64,000 bases of DNA from Gemmatimonadota bacterium (GCA_041390105.1 JAWKQO010000003.1:372001-436000); one strand, 5' to 3'; numbered from the stretch's first letter, positions 16,662-25,122 are shown. The notes: a model not told the origin generated them from the letters alone. A program made the numbers and translations.

Positions 16662-17213
16662 TCAAGACGCCGCCCGCACGGCCTGGAGATCGATCACGAT
16701 CTTGACCTCGTTGCCGACGAGGATGCCGCCGGCCTCCAGGGCCTGATTCCAGGTGAGGCCGAAGTCGCGGCGGTCGAGCACCGTGGTGGCCGTGTAGCCG
16801 ATGCGCTCCTGGCCCCACGGGTCGACTCCGCGCCCCGACTCTTCCACCGTCAGTTCCACCTGCCGGGCGACGTCGCGGATCTTCAACTCTCCTGCGAGCA
16901 CGAAGGACCCGTCGGCAGTGGCCGTGCCCTCTCCCGCGAACGTCAGCTCCGGAAAGCGCTCCACGTCGAAGAAGTCGGCGGAGCGGAGGTGATCGTCGCG
17001 CTGTGCCTGCCCGGTGTCGATGCTGGCAGCCCGGATCACGACCTGGGCGCTGGAAGGCCCGCCCTCAGCGAGGTGAACGGTCCCCTCCACATCGGTGAAC
17101 TGGCCGCGGACCTTGGCGAACATCATGTGCTTGACCTCGAAGCCCACGCGGGTGTGTGCGGCATCCAGAGTCCAGGTGGTCACAGCGTCCTGTGTCGTCG
17201 AGTTCGTCGTCAT
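16662..17213 (-). CDS. YceI family protein
   Basis: 183 residues from ATG 17213 with AAAGGAG upstream. TTWTLDAAHTRVGFEVKHMM, the central TVHLAEGGPSSAQVVIRAAS and the run of beta strands to WNQALEAGGILVGNEVKIVI are the YceI lipocalin-like fold, which binds isoprenoid quinones or similar amphiphiles. There is no signal peptide, so this one is cytoplasmic, as many actinobacterial and gemmatimonad members are. A copy of the MarR operator (17241-17258) lies just upstream, so the MarR protein next door probably controls it. Confidence 0.92.
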   Translation of the reverse strand: MTTNSTTQDAVTTWTLDAAHTRVGFEVKHMMFAKVRGQFTDVEGTVHLAEGGPSSAQVVIRAASIDTGQAQRDDHLRSADFFDVERFPELTFAGEGTATADGSFVLAGELKIRDVARQVELTVEESGRGVDPWGQERIGYTATTVLDRRDFGLTWNQALEAGGILVGNEVKIVIDLQAVRAAS

Positions 17214-17240
17214 CGGATTCTCCTTTAGGTGGCAAAACAA

Positions 17241-17258
17241 AGAGTGTGCAAACACATA
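17241..17258. promoter_or_regulatory. operator copy upstream of yceI-like gene
   Basis: AGAGTGT-GCAA-ACACATA. Read on the minus strand it is TATGTGT-TTGC-ACACTCT, matching the site before the marR-like gene in one arm exactly and in most of the other. It lies about 30 bases before the yceI start. Confidence 0.6.
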
Positions 17259-17282
17259 GAGTCCGCAAAAAGCCGCTCCCCT

Positions 17283-17753
17283 TCAGGCGGTCGCCTCCCG
17301 GGCCCGCTCCAGCAACTCGCTGAGGTGCTGAAGCTCGGCCACGGACAGGTGCCCCAGGTGCCGCTCATGCAGCCTGGAGATGGGGAGCTCCAACCGGTCC
17401 AGAAGGTCCAGGCCGCGCCCTGTGATGCGCGCAGTCACGAAGCGACGGTCGTCGGTCTCCCGACGGCGCTCCACCAGTCCGGCCTGCTCGAGGCGATCCA
17501 GCAGGCGGGTGGCGTCGGGAACGGGCGTGATCATGCGCTCCTTGACCTCGTTGCGGCACAACCCCGCCGGGCCGGCCCCCCGCAGGATCCGCAGCACGTT
17601 GTACTGGGTCCCGGTGACGCCGTGCTCCTTCAAGCCTTCTTCGAGGGCATGCTCCAGGGCTGCCGCGGTCCGCAGGAGGTTCAGGAACGCCTCTTCCGCC
17701 GGGCTGGCGAACGGCCTGCTCTGCTTGATCTCGGACCTCAGCCGCGTGCTCAT
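17283..17753 (-). CDS. MarR family transcriptional regulator
   Basis: 156 residues. The helix-turn-helix and wing span GTQYNVLRILRGAGPAGLCR, EVKERMITPVPDATRLLDRL and LVERRRETDDRRFVTARITG, the last being the MarR wing motif DRR. Helices at both ends form the dimer interface. A perfect palindrome lies 10 bases before its start and a variant lies before yceI, so it probably represses itself and yceI. Inducer unknown; MarR members commonly respond to phenolics, quinones or oxidants. Confidence 0.92.
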   Translation of the reverse strand: MSTRLRSEIKQSRPFASPAEEAFLNLLRTAAALEHALEEGLKEHGVTGTQYNVLRILRGAGPAGLCRNEVKERMITPVPDATRLLDRLEQAGLVERRRETDDRRFVTARITGRGLDLLDRLELPISRLHERHLGHLSVAELQHLSELLERAREATA

Positions 17754-17762
17754 GCCTCATGA

Positions 17763-17780
17763 TATGTGTTGTCACACATA
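17763..17780. promoter_or_regulatory. perfect palindromic operator upstream of marR-like gene
   Basis: TATGTGT-TGTC-ACACATA: 7-base arms, 4-base spacer, 10 bases upstream of the start codon at 17753. Typical size and placement for a MarR autoregulatory site. Confidence 0.7.
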
Positions 17781-17870
17781 CCGTCAAGGGGGGGGGGCCT
17801 GGTCGGCTGCTCCGGCCGAAGAGGGTCGGGCGGGCTGGTTCGGCGTTGCGGGCGTGATGGCTCGGCAACG

Positions 17871-18485
17871 CTACTGCGGCCTCACCGGCTGGCGCACCAC
17901 GGTTCTCCACCGCGCGGGTGCCGTCCGTTTGGGATCATTCAGGTAGATCTCGTGGTGGGGTCCGTTGGGGACCAGCCCGTGCGCGGGTAGAAACTCATGA
18001 TGGAGGCGGCGCGCCAGGGCGGAAGCCTCCTTGTCGTACGGTCCAATATGCATGATCTGCACGCTGCGCCCCTCCGGGTGGTCCGCGAGCCTGAGCGTGG
18101 CCGGCGCACCGCCCCGGCGCTTCTCGGTTTCGGCCACGGCATCGGCGAACAACGCGTCATCCGCCCATTCAGGCGCGACGATCATCAGGCGCCACTTCAG
18201 CTTGTCCTTGCGCGCGGCGACAAGGTCTTTGGGGTCGTCTGCCCACCAAAGGGCTTCGAGCGGTGCTTCCACATAGGCACTGCCCATCCGATCCTTGGCC
18301 ATCCGTTTGATCGGATGGACGGCGGCGAAGAGCCACTGCAGGGCCCGCGTGAAGGCCTCGTCATCCGGGCTCCCTTCCCCGTCGACGACGAAGTATTGCA
18401 TCTCCGGAACCTCCACGAAGACGAACTCGTCGACGGGAGGAAGGTAGAGCTCCTTCAGTCGCTCCCTCGAAAGGGCTTCCTTCAT
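17871..18485 (-). CDS. GyrI-like small-molecule-binding domain protein
   Basis: 204 residues from ATG 18485. FVEVPEMQYFVVDGEGSPDD, the WWADDPKDLVAARKDKLKWR segment and HIGPYDKEASALARRLHHEF, HEIYLNDPKRTAP are the GyrI-like (AraC effector-binding) fold in its stand-alone form, which binds or hydrolyses xenobiotics in related proteins. Its start overlaps the PadR stop by 4 bases (ATGA), so the two are translated as a unit: regulator plus ligand-binding or detoxifying partner. Confidence 0.88.
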   Translation of the reverse strand: MKEALSRERLKELYLPPVDEFVFVEVPEMQYFVVDGEGSPDDEAFTRALQWLFAAVHPIKRMAKDRMGSAYVEAPLEALWWADDPKDLVAARKDKLKWRLMIVAPEWADDALFADAVAETEKRRGGAPATLRLADHPEGRSVQIMHIGPYDKEASALARRLHHEFLPAHGLVPNGPHHEIYLNDPKRTAPARWRTVVRQPVRPQ

Positions 18486-19051
18486 GGCGACTCCTCGAGC
18501 CACGGCTTGGCAGTCATATAGTCCAGCGTGCGCGTGATCCAGCGCGCTTCGGCCTCGAGCTGCCCGATCGAGTAGTCGAAGAGCGCCTCCACGAAGTCGG
18601 GAAGCGGCTGCTGGTCCAACTGGATGATATCGAGGCGGGCGCGCTCCTTCTCCACCGCCTCGGCCCGGGCCCGCAACGCGTCGAGCGCCTCGGCCTTGCC
18701 CAGCACCGGCCAATGGATCATGCCGAGGAGCACCGACGAGTAGGTCGGGCGATAGCTCGCGAGCGCGGATAGGGTGTTGGCCACCAAGGCTCGCCGCCCC
18801 CGGGGCGTGAGCGTGAAGGTCTTTCTGGCTTTCGGCGCCTCCGGCGCTCGGGCCCGCACCAAGCCCAACTTGTCGAGCCTGCCCAGCACGAAGTAGACGG
18901 AGGAGAACCCGATCTGCGTCCATTCCCGCATGCCCCGCTGCTCGATCTCACGCTCCAGCTCGTAGCCGTGGCGCGGCATCTCAGCAACCAACCCGAGCAC
19001 GAGAAGCTCGGCATCGGTCAGCTCGGTGGCAGACGCGGCGCGGGGAGCCAT
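18482..19051 (-). CDS. PadR family transcriptional regulator (long form)
   Basis: 189 residues. LLVLGLVAEMPRHGYELERE, FSSVYFVLGRLDKLGLVRAR and FTLTPRGRRALVAN form the PadR winged helix; the remaining 100 residues are the Vir-like C-terminal dimerisation helices (EAVEKERARLDIIQLDQQ). An 18-base perfect palindrome begins at the start codon, so repression of itself and of the GyrI-like gene is very likely. No Shine-Dalgarno is visible; the palindrome occupies that place, which suggests a leaderless message. Confidence 0.9.
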   Translation of the reverse strand: MAPRAASATELTDAELLVLGLVAEMPRHGYELEREIEQRGMREWTQIGFSSVYFVLGRLDKLGLVRARAPEAPKARKTFTLTPRGRRALVANTLSALASYRPTYSSVLLGMIHWPVLGKAEALDALRARAEAVEKERARLDIIQLDQQPLPDFVEALFDYSIGQLEAEARWITRTLDYMTAKPWLEESP

Positions 19052-19068
19052 ATTCTAGTACTAGAATA
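19051..19068. promoter_or_regulatory. perfect 18-base palindrome at the PadR start codon
   Basis: TATTCTAGTACTAGAATA is a perfect palindrome that shares its first base with the first base of the PadR start codon (ATG 19051-19049). On the minus strand TAGAAT sits where a minus-10 box of a leaderless transcript would be. Confidence 0.7.
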
Positions 19069-19225
19069 TTGCACGTGGGGAGTCAAGAGCGCTCGCCTGG
19101 CGGAGGGGCGTCTGCCTCTCATCGCCGGCCTACCCTAGCTTGAGAGGCCCGAGCGCGGGCGCGTTCGAAGACGCGCGCCACGCCACCCAAGCCACCGGCC
19201 CGTGGTGCACAGGCGGAGACCTCCC

Positions 19226-20704
19226 ATGCGCAACGAACGAGTGGGGCACAGCCGTCCACCCGCCCATCGAGCTTCGGTGCTCGTGGCTCTGGGGCTGCAC
19301 ACGCTGCTCCTTGCGGCGTGCGGTTCGGGGCCGGACGGAGGCGAGCAGGCGCCCGGCGCTCCTGACGGATTTGCCGCCGAAGCCGAGGTACTCGAGTTCC
19401 TGCAAACGGAGGCGTCCCATCATCTGCTCCCGGAAGCCGTCTTCGACCGTCTGGGCTGGGATCTGCCCGACGGAGGAAAGCAGGTGCGAGCGATCGCGGA
19501 CGCGGCGCCCGGCGGCGCGTTCGATCCACACGCGCTGGAGGCGCTCCCCGCCACGACGCTGGGCTACGCGCCTCGTTGGTACGAGGTGCGTTTCCAGAAG
19601 TACGGCCTCGAGTGGGACGTCCCCGCGCTGCATCTCGTGCCCCTGATGGCAGACCCGGATCTGCCGACGATGGTGTTCATCAACGGCGGATCGGCAAACT
19701 GGTATGAGTTCTTCGTCGGTCCCCGCAACGAGCCCGGTCTCGGTCAGTATCTGGCGCAACGGGTCCCGGTGCTGCTCCTCACCATTCCGGGCAACTACCG
19801 GCCGGGCGGGTGGGACGAGACCGACCCCGCGGCGCGCACACCCGCGTACGTGCTGGATCGCGACATCTCCACCGACGAGGCACGGGTACGAAACTCGATC
19901 TACACGTTCGCGCTCGTGCGCGATGGCGTGCAGACTGCCATCGAGACCCTGATCCCCGGGCCCGTGGTCATCCTGGGACACTCCACCTCGGGCGAGGTGC
20001 AGTTCATGCTCAAGGATGCGCTGGCCACCCGCCTGCTCGGCCGCTCGCTGGGGTGGGGAACCGGGGGCCCCGCCTCGATGGTCACCATGCAGCGAATCCG
20101 AGGAGCTCCTTCGATCGACGACTATCCGCCGTTGAGTCGTTTGAGGGCCCGGGGTCCGGAGGAGTACGCCGCGCGCTACGTGGGTCCCCTCAATCCCCTC
20201 TGGAGGGAGGGCGCCTCCGCGCTGGACGTCGCGACCGAGTGGCTGGCACGCGAATCACGGCGACGCCCGCAGTTCAAGCAGCCGCTTCAGGACATGGAGC
20301 ATCAGGGCGCCGTCCATCTGCGTTCAGGGGTGGAACGCCAGATCCGTGGGACGCTCGATGGAAACGCCTACGGCGTCGTAGCGGACAGTGTGGCCGCCGA
20401 TCTGTTCAGCACTGTCCGCATTCCGATCACAGGCTATCGCCGCATGATCGCGACCACCGCGCTGAACGACACCAATAACTGGAACGCCGACACCGCACGG
20501 GCACGGGAGCTGTTGATCGCGAGGGAACTCCGGGAGGCCAATCCCGATGCCACGATCCGACTGCTCGTGTTCGATGTTCCGATGAGCCACTACGGACACA
20601 TCGAGCGGCCACGACAGTTGGCGGGTGGACTGGTGGCGGCGCTGCGGTGGCTGGTCGAGGAGCCACGGCCTCTCAGCGCGGAGCCGGCTCCCGGACCTGG
20701 ATGA
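19226..20704 (+). CDS. exported alpha/beta-hydrolase-like lipoprotein
   Basis: 492 residues from ATG 19226. A hydrophobic N-terminus ends in the lipobox LLAACG. The core has an alpha/beta-hydrolase look: strand VPVLLLTIPGNYRPGGW with an oxyanion-type loop, nucleophile elbow VVILGHSTSGE (G-H-S-T-S in place of G-x-S-x-G), and a late His in VFDVPMSHYGHIERP that could be catalytic. Substrate unknown. The 3' end overlaps the VOC gene on the other strand by 32 bases. Confidence 0.7.
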   Translation: MRNERVGHSRPPAHRASVLVALGLHTLLLAACGSGPDGGEQAPGAPDGFAAEAEVLEFLQTEASHHLLPEAVFDRLGWDLPDGGKQVRAIADAAPGGAFDPHALEALPATTLGYAPRWYEVRFQKYGLEWDVPALHLVPLMADPDLPTMVFINGGSANWYEFFVGPRNEPGLGQYLAQRVPVLLLTIPGNYRPGGWDETDPAARTPAYVLDRDISTDEARVRNSIYTFALVRDGVQTAIETLIPGPVVILGHSTSGEVQFMLKDALATRLLGRSLGWGTGGPASMVTMQRIRGAPSIDDYPPLSRLRARGPEEYAARYVGPLNPLWREGASALDVATEWLARESRRRPQFKQPLQDMEHQGAVHLRSGVERQIRGTLDGNAYGVVADSVAADLFSTVRIPITGYRRMIATTALNDTNNWNADTARARELLIARELREANPDATIRLLVFDVPMSHYGHIERPRQLAGGLVAALRWLVEEPRPLSAEPAPGPG

Positions 20705-21074
20705 CGTTCCCCTCGGGGTCGTGGCCGTCGCAGGCGCGGAATCCACTGCCCTCCCATTCGCGATCGGGTGGGCCCAGCGCGCCTCCCGATTCCGCCGCCC
20801 GCGCCCGCGCCGCCGCGATCGAGTCCACCGGAAGGCAAAGCTTCACATAGGAGTCTTCACGGACGAGGGGGTCGCCCGAGGGACCCTTCTGAACCGGAGG
20901 CTCTCCACGAAGCGCGTGCACGACGACTTCGAAGCCATCGAGCGAGAGTACGGCGTGGTCGGGACCCTCGTGCACGACGCGCATCATGGCGACATCCCGG
21001 TAGAACCGACTCAAGCGCGGCACATCGGTGACGAAGACCACCACACTGGGGACCGGGGGTGTCAATGACTTCAC
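20673..21074 (-). CDS. VOC family protein
   Basis: 133 residues from GTG 21074. SVVVFVTDVPRLSRFYRDVA at the start and ACDGHDPEGNVIQVREPAP at the end are the paired VOC modules; the DPEGN motif is typical. The start codon directly follows the stop of the upstream membrane gene (TAGGTG), suggesting co-translation. Its 3' end overlaps the hydrolase lipoprotein gene tail to tail. Substrate unknown; the fold covers glyoxalases, dioxygenases and antibiotic-binding proteins. Confidence 0.85.
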   Translation of the reverse strand: MKSLTPPVPSVVVFVTDVPRLSRFYRDVAMMRVVHEGPDHAVLSLDGFEVVVHALRGEPPVQKGPSGDPLVREDSYVKLCLPVDSIAAARARAAESGGALGPPDREWEGSGFRACDGHDPEGNVIQVREPAPR

Positions 21075-21527
21075 CTACGGTTCTGCTCCGGCTTCCAGTA
21101 GCCGCCGCTCGTCCGCACCTCGCGCGATCCACAGCGTACCCGCCGCAGATCCGGCACTGAGCACGGTCAACGTGCCGAGTACGACCGCAGCACCCACAGC
21201 GCTCAGGGCTACGCCCGCCGCGATGACCGGAACGAGTCCCAGCAGGAGGCCGCCCACCGCCCCGAGCGCCGTAAAGCCAGGAAGCGACAACTCCTCGAAC
21301 CGCCGACGGCGTCCAGCGACTCCGAGCACGAAGGAAAACGCGGTCCCGGCGAAGAACCCGGGGATCGCCAGGGCCGGAAGGGGCGCATCGAAGACATCGA
21401 CGAACCACTCCATGGGCACGCCCAGCGTCCACACCACTCCGATGAGCACGCCCGCGAGCCCCCAGCCGACCGCCCAACTCAGCCCCATCCCGAGCGCACC
21501 GCGCAGGCGTCTCATCAGCTTCTTCAT
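21075..21527 (-). CDS. small integral membrane protein (paralogue 2)
   Basis: 150 residues, ATG behind GGAGG. Four hydrophobic segments (about 16-37, 50-70, 85-107, 113-133). The middle motif RRRFEELSLPGFTALGAVGG recurs in the neighbouring gene as GRRFEKLSLPRFAALGAAAG, so the two arose by tandem duplication. No enzymatic motif. It lies 18 bases downstream of its paralogue and abuts the VOC gene, so the three look like one operon. Confidence 0.75.
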   Translation of the reverse strand: MKKLMRRLRGALGMGLSWAVGWGLAGVLIGVVWTLGVPMEWFVDVFDAPLPALAIPGFFAGTAFSFVLGVAGRRRRFEELSLPGFTALGAVGGLLLGLVPVIAAGVALSAVGAAVVLGTLTVLSAGSAAGTLWIARGADERRLLEAGAEP

Positions 21528-21545
21528 GGCAGCCTCCTCACTGCT

Positions 21546-22007
21546 CTACCCCGCTCCCAATTGATCAGGCTCGTCGCCCGCGTTCAGCGACGGACCGGCG
21601 CGGCGCGCCAGCGCGAGAGTGGCGGCGGCGGATCCTCCACCCAGAAGCGAGAAGATGACCGCATTGCCCACCGCCTCCGCAGCGGTCCACGTGTCCCAGG
21701 CGTTCAAGGCCAGGAGGCCGAAGGGCACGAGGCCGGCGGCTGCTCCAAGGGCGGCGAAGCGTGGAAGGGAGAGTTTCTCGAAGCGACGGCCACCCGAGGT
21801 GAGCGCCAGAATTCCAGAGAAGGCGGCTCCGATCGGAAACGCCCAGATGGAGCTCGCCAGGATCAGGCGGAGCGTCTCGCGACCTCCCTCGCCACCACCG
21901 ATCAGCCAGGCCAACCCGCCGACGGCCGACGCGACCACAGCCACTCCGGCTGAGAAGGTCAGACCCATGCGGGTCGCCCCTCGGATGATCTTCGCCACGC
22001 GCCCCAT
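21546..22007 (-). CDS. small integral membrane protein (paralogue 1)
   Basis: 153 residues from ATG 22007, which has GGAGG eight bases upstream; the GTG at 22016 lies inside that spacing. Four hydrophobic segments and the RRFEKLSLPRFAALGA motif shared with paralogue 2. Function unknown. It is divergent from the PadR/HAAS unit, across a region with a clear TATAAT box and inverted repeat, so regulation by that PadR is possible. Confidence 0.75.
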   Translation of the reverse strand: MGRVAKIIRGATRMGLTFSAGVAVVASAVGGLAWLIGGGEGGRETLRLILASSIWAFPIGAAFSGILALTSGGRRFEKLSLPRFAALGAAAGLVPFGLLALNAWDTWTAAEAVGNAVIFSLLGGGSAAATLALARRAGPSLNAGDEPDQLGAG

Positions 22008-22076
22008 GTGCACCACCTCCAGATCAGAACCGCCGCCAGATCGGCACCGCCGCCCGAGCCCACTAGAGGGCCCCTC

Positions 22077-22105
22077 TTCCGATACATAGCAGTTCCATGT
22101 ATAAT
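22077..22105 (+). promoter_or_regulatory. promoter with overlapping inverted repeat upstream of PadR gene
   Basis: TATAAT at 22100-22105 is preceded by 17 bases and TTCCGA (22077-22082). The inverted repeat ATACAT-N9-ATGTAT (22082-22102) covers the promoter, as PadR operators do. Confidence 0.55.
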
Positions 22106-22193
22106 GCTGCCAGGTATCGAACAGAGCAAGCGCCCCGACCGGGCGGACCCCTGGAACCGGACTGCCGCCCCTGCGATCGCGCGGGAACCGCCC

Positions 22194-22580
22194 ATGGAGA
22201 TCAACAAAGACCTGATCGCCGCGTCCTCGACGCCGATCGTGCTGGCGATCCTGGCCGAGGGGGACAGCTACGGATATGCGATCCTCAAGCGGGTCAAGGA
22301 GTTATCGGGCGGCCACATGGAGTGGACCGACGGGATGCTCTATCCCGTCCTCCACCGGCTGGAGCGACTGGGGTTGGTCGAGGCCCGCTGGGAGGTCGCC
22401 GAAACCGGCCGTCGCCGGAAATACTACGGCATCACACCCAAGGGCCGGGCCCAACTGGTCGAGGAACGCAAGCAGTGGCAGGCGGTGGACGCCACGCTGC
22501 GCGGGATCTGGCACGCACTCTTCCTTCCCATCCCGACCGTCCACCCGGTCGTGATCGGACCACTGCTTCAGGGAGCCTGA
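22194..22580 (+). CDS. PadR family transcriptional regulator
   Basis: 128 residues from ATG 22194; earlier in-frame starts lie upstream of the promoter. IVLAILAEGDSYGYAILKRV, WTDGMLYPVLHRLERLGLVE and YYGITPKGRAQL are the PadR winged helix in its short form. Three bases downstream starts the HAAS-domain membrane protein, the usual partner. It probably represses this pair through the repeat at 22082-22102. Confidence 0.92.
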   Translation: MEINKDLIAASSTPIVLAILAEGDSYGYAILKRVKELSGGHMEWTDGMLYPVLHRLERLGLVEARWEVAETGRRRKYYGITPKGRAQLVEERKQWQAVDATLRGIWHALFLPIPTVHPVVIGPLLQGA

Positions 22581-22583
22581 GCG

Positions 22584-23957
22584 ATGACGGCACCGGATCA
22601 TGCGGGTTCGCTCGAGGAGCAGATCGCTCAATGGCGGAGCTATCTCGCTCATCGACAGGCGATCCATTCCGTCGACGTGGCCGAGCTGGAGGACCATCTG
22701 CGCGAGCAGATCGCGATGCTGACCGACGCGGGGCTCGCTTCCGATGAAGCGTTCCTGGTCGCGGTCAAGCGCATGGGCGACCTGGACTCCCTCTCGCGCG
22801 AGTTCGCGCGCGAGCACTCGGAACGGCTTTGGAAGCAACTCGTCGTATCCCCTGCAGAGGTAGGCGGAGCACCCACAACCGCCGCTCGCAAGGATGCCGT
22901 CATCGCGTTCTCTCTGGCTGTCGCCGCAGGCGTGCTCATCAAGCTGCCCGCGCTATTCGGCCTGCAGCTGCAGACGCACGGCAACTTCTACGGCCGCAAT
23001 CTGAGCTTCTTCGTGCTTCCGCTGTTGGTCGGCTACTTCGTGTGGAAGCGGGGACTCGCGGGCGGCACCGTGCGCTGGCTGGCCGGGGCGTTCGTATTCG
23101 CCGCCGTCGTCGCCAACGTCTATCCGGTGCGGCCGGGTGGAGACACCGAGGTCCTGATGGCGCTACACCTCCCCATCGCGCTCTGGTTGGCCGTGGGAAT
23201 CGCCTACGCCGGCGGGCGCTGGGGTCAGGTGGCCGGGCGCATGGACTTCGTTCGATTCAGTGGCGAGTTGTTCATCTACTTCGTCCTGCTCGCTTTGGGT
23301 GGTGGGCTCCTGACCGCGTTCATGGCGGTCACCTTCCAGGCCATCGGCATCGACATCGAACCGATCTTCGAGTCGTGGTTGCTGCCCTGTGGCGCCGCTG
23401 GAGGCGTCCTGGTCGCGTCCTGGTTGGTCGAGGCCAAGCAGAGCGTGATCGAGAACATGGCGCCCGTGCTCACGCGTCTGTTCACTCCGTTCTTCGCCCT
23501 GGCTCTGCTCGCGTTTCTCGGCACCCTGCTCTTCACCGGGCGCGCGATCGATATCGAGCGCGAAGTACTGATCGCCTTCGACCTCCTGCTGGTGGTGGTG
23601 CTCGCGTTGCTGCTCTACTCCGTCTCCGCTCGCGATCCGCACGCCCGGCCCGGAGCCTTCGACGTGGTGCAGGTGGTACTGGTGGTGTGCGCCCTGGTGG
23701 CGGACGGGGTCGCGCTCTGGGCCATCGGCGCGCGCATCACGGAGCTCGGCTTCACCCCGAACCGCACGGCGGCCCTGGGCGAGAACGTGATCCTGGCCGT
23801 CAACCTCGCGTGGTCCGCCGTGCTTTACGTCCGCTTTCTCAGGGGTCGTGGCGCTTTCTCGGACCTGGAGCGGTGGCAGACCACCTACCTGCCGGTCTAC
23901 GCGCTGTGGGCGGCGCTGGTCGTGATCGTCTTTCCGGTGGTGTTCCGGTTCATCTAG
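22584..23957 (+). CDS. HAAS-domain multi-pass membrane protein
   Basis: 457 residues. The N-terminus (EEQIAQWRSYLAHRQAIHSV, VAELEDHLREQIAML, AFLVAVKRMGD) is the HAAS or permease-prefix domain that accompanies PadR regulators, followed by about ten hydrophobic segments to LVVIVFPVVFRFI. No ATPase or FtsX features are present. It is the output gene of the PadR unit; role unknown. Confidence 0.82.
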   Translation: MTAPDHAGSLEEQIAQWRSYLAHRQAIHSVDVAELEDHLREQIAMLTDAGLASDEAFLVAVKRMGDLDSLSREFAREHSERLWKQLVVSPAEVGGAPTTAARKDAVIAFSLAVAAGVLIKLPALFGLQLQTHGNFYGRNLSFFVLPLLVGYFVWKRGLAGGTVRWLAGAFVFAAVVANVYPVRPGGDTEVLMALHLPIALWLAVGIAYAGGRWGQVAGRMDFVRFSGELFIYFVLLALGGGLLTAFMAVTFQAIGIDIEPIFESWLLPCGAAGGVLVASWLVEAKQSVIENMAPVLTRLFTPFFALALLAFLGTLLFTGRAIDIEREVLIAFDLLLVVVLALLLYSVSARDPHARPGAFDVVQVVLVVCALVADGVALWAIGARITELGFTPNRTAALGENVILAVNLAWSAVLYVRFLRGRGAFSDLERWQTTYLPVYALWAALVVIVFPVVFRFI

Positions 23958-24009
23958 CTGGAGTATGGCGGCGCCCCGTTCGGCGGCGCCCACCGGCGGG
24001 GCCACCGCA

Positions 24010-25122
24010 TCAATCGATGGGCTCAGGCACCTCCGCCGAGTCCTCCGTCGCGCTCCGGTTACGCTCCTCCACGGGGCCGTGCAGCGCTGCCACCTCTCGC
24101 CACCAGGGCCGTACGCCGGTGTCGCGCGCCGGCTCCAGTGGCTCGCCCAGTCGCGGTGTCAGTAGATCCGCACCGGCCGCGCCCGCACCCGCAACGAGCT
24201 CCTCGATGGGGTCGTCCCAACGGTGCATGGCCAGCGCGAACGTGCCCCAGTGGATGGGCAGCAGCGGACCACCGCCCAACGCTTTCCACGCCGTCAACGC
24301 GTTCACCGGCCCCAGATGGATGTCGCCCCAGGCGGGGTGGTATGCGCCGATCTCCAGGCAGACGAGGTCGAAGGGGCCGAACCGCTCCCCGATCGTCTTG
24401 AACGCGGGCATCAGACCGGAGTCCGCTCCGTGATAGACGCAGTGCTTCGGCGACTCGATCACGTAGGAAGCCCAAAGGGTGTGATTCCGCGAGCCCGGTG
24501 TGCGACCTGAGAAGTGTTGCGCCGGCGTCGCGATGATGTCGACAGCGCTACCGGGGACGGTGAACCGCTCCCACCAATCCACTTCGGTGATCCGATCCGT
24601 TCGGACGCCCCAGTGCTCGAGGTGAGCGCCCACGCCCAGGGGCGCCAGAAACGGCACCTGGGTCGAGGCGAGCGTCCGGATGGTCGGGTAGTCCAGATGG
24701 TCGTAGTGATCGTGTGAAAGCAGGACCAGGTCGACCGAAGGGAGCGCAGCCAGCGGCACCGGCGGGGGCTGGAACCGCCGCGGCCCCACCCTGCGCGACG
24801 GCGATGCGCGCGAGCCCCACACCGGGTCGATCAAGACACGGACGCCATCGATCTCAAGGAAGAGCGTGGAATGGCCGAGCCACGTCACCCGCAAGCCCGT
24901 CTCGGGCGGAGTCCTCCAGCGCTCCCTCGGATCGAGGGTGGGAAGAGGGGCGCGCGGCTTCCGCTCCTCGTGCGGACAGAAGAAGTCCATGAGGGAGAAC
25001 GAGGTGCGCGGCTCCGTGGGCGGCTGGTAGTCGACGTTGGCGAAGGAATTGCCGCGCCACTGCGTAGACGCCTGCATGCGCGCCAGGCGCTCGCCAGCCG
25101 CCTTCCTACCGAGTGCCTTCAC
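24010..25122 (-). CDS. MBL-fold metallo-hydrolase, NAPE-PLD/UlaG-like
   Basis: 370 residues from GTG 25122, which has GGAGG nine bases upstream; ATG 25155 is an alternative without one. VTWLGHSTLFLEIDGVRVLI, DPVWGSRASPS and the metal motif LLSHDHYDHLD (HxHxDH) with later ligands in TPAQHFSGRTP, YHGADSG and PIHWGTFALAMH match the NAPE-phospholipase D-like branch of the metallo-beta-lactamase superfamily. A di-zinc phosphodiesterase acting on lipids is likely; the substrate is not proven. It follows the ADOP-type permease gene by 77 bases on the same strand. Confidence 0.9.
   Translation of the reverse strand: MKALGRKAAGERLARMQASTQWRGNSFANVDYQPPTEPRTSFSLMDFFCPHEERKPRAPLPTLDPRERWRTPPETGLRVTWLGHSTLFLEIDGVRVLIDPVWGSRASPSRRVGPRRFQPPPVPLAALPSVDLVLLSHDHYDHLDYPTIRTLASTQVPFLAPLGVGAHLEHWGVRTDRITEVDWWERFTVPGSAVDIIATPAQHFSGRTPGSRNHTLWASYVIESPKHCVYHGADSGLMPAFKTIGERFGPFDLVCLEIGAYHPAWGDIHLGPVNALTAWKALGGGPLLPIHWGTFALAMHRWDDPIEELVAGAGAAGADLLTPRLGEPLEPARDTGVRPWWREVAALHGPVEERNRSATEDSAEVPEPID

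Noticed and set aside
22829..24433. Plus-strand frame of over 500 codons across the HAAS protein and into the MBL gene
   Set aside because: Arginine-rich shadow in a second frame of the HAAS gene and antisense to the MBL gene.
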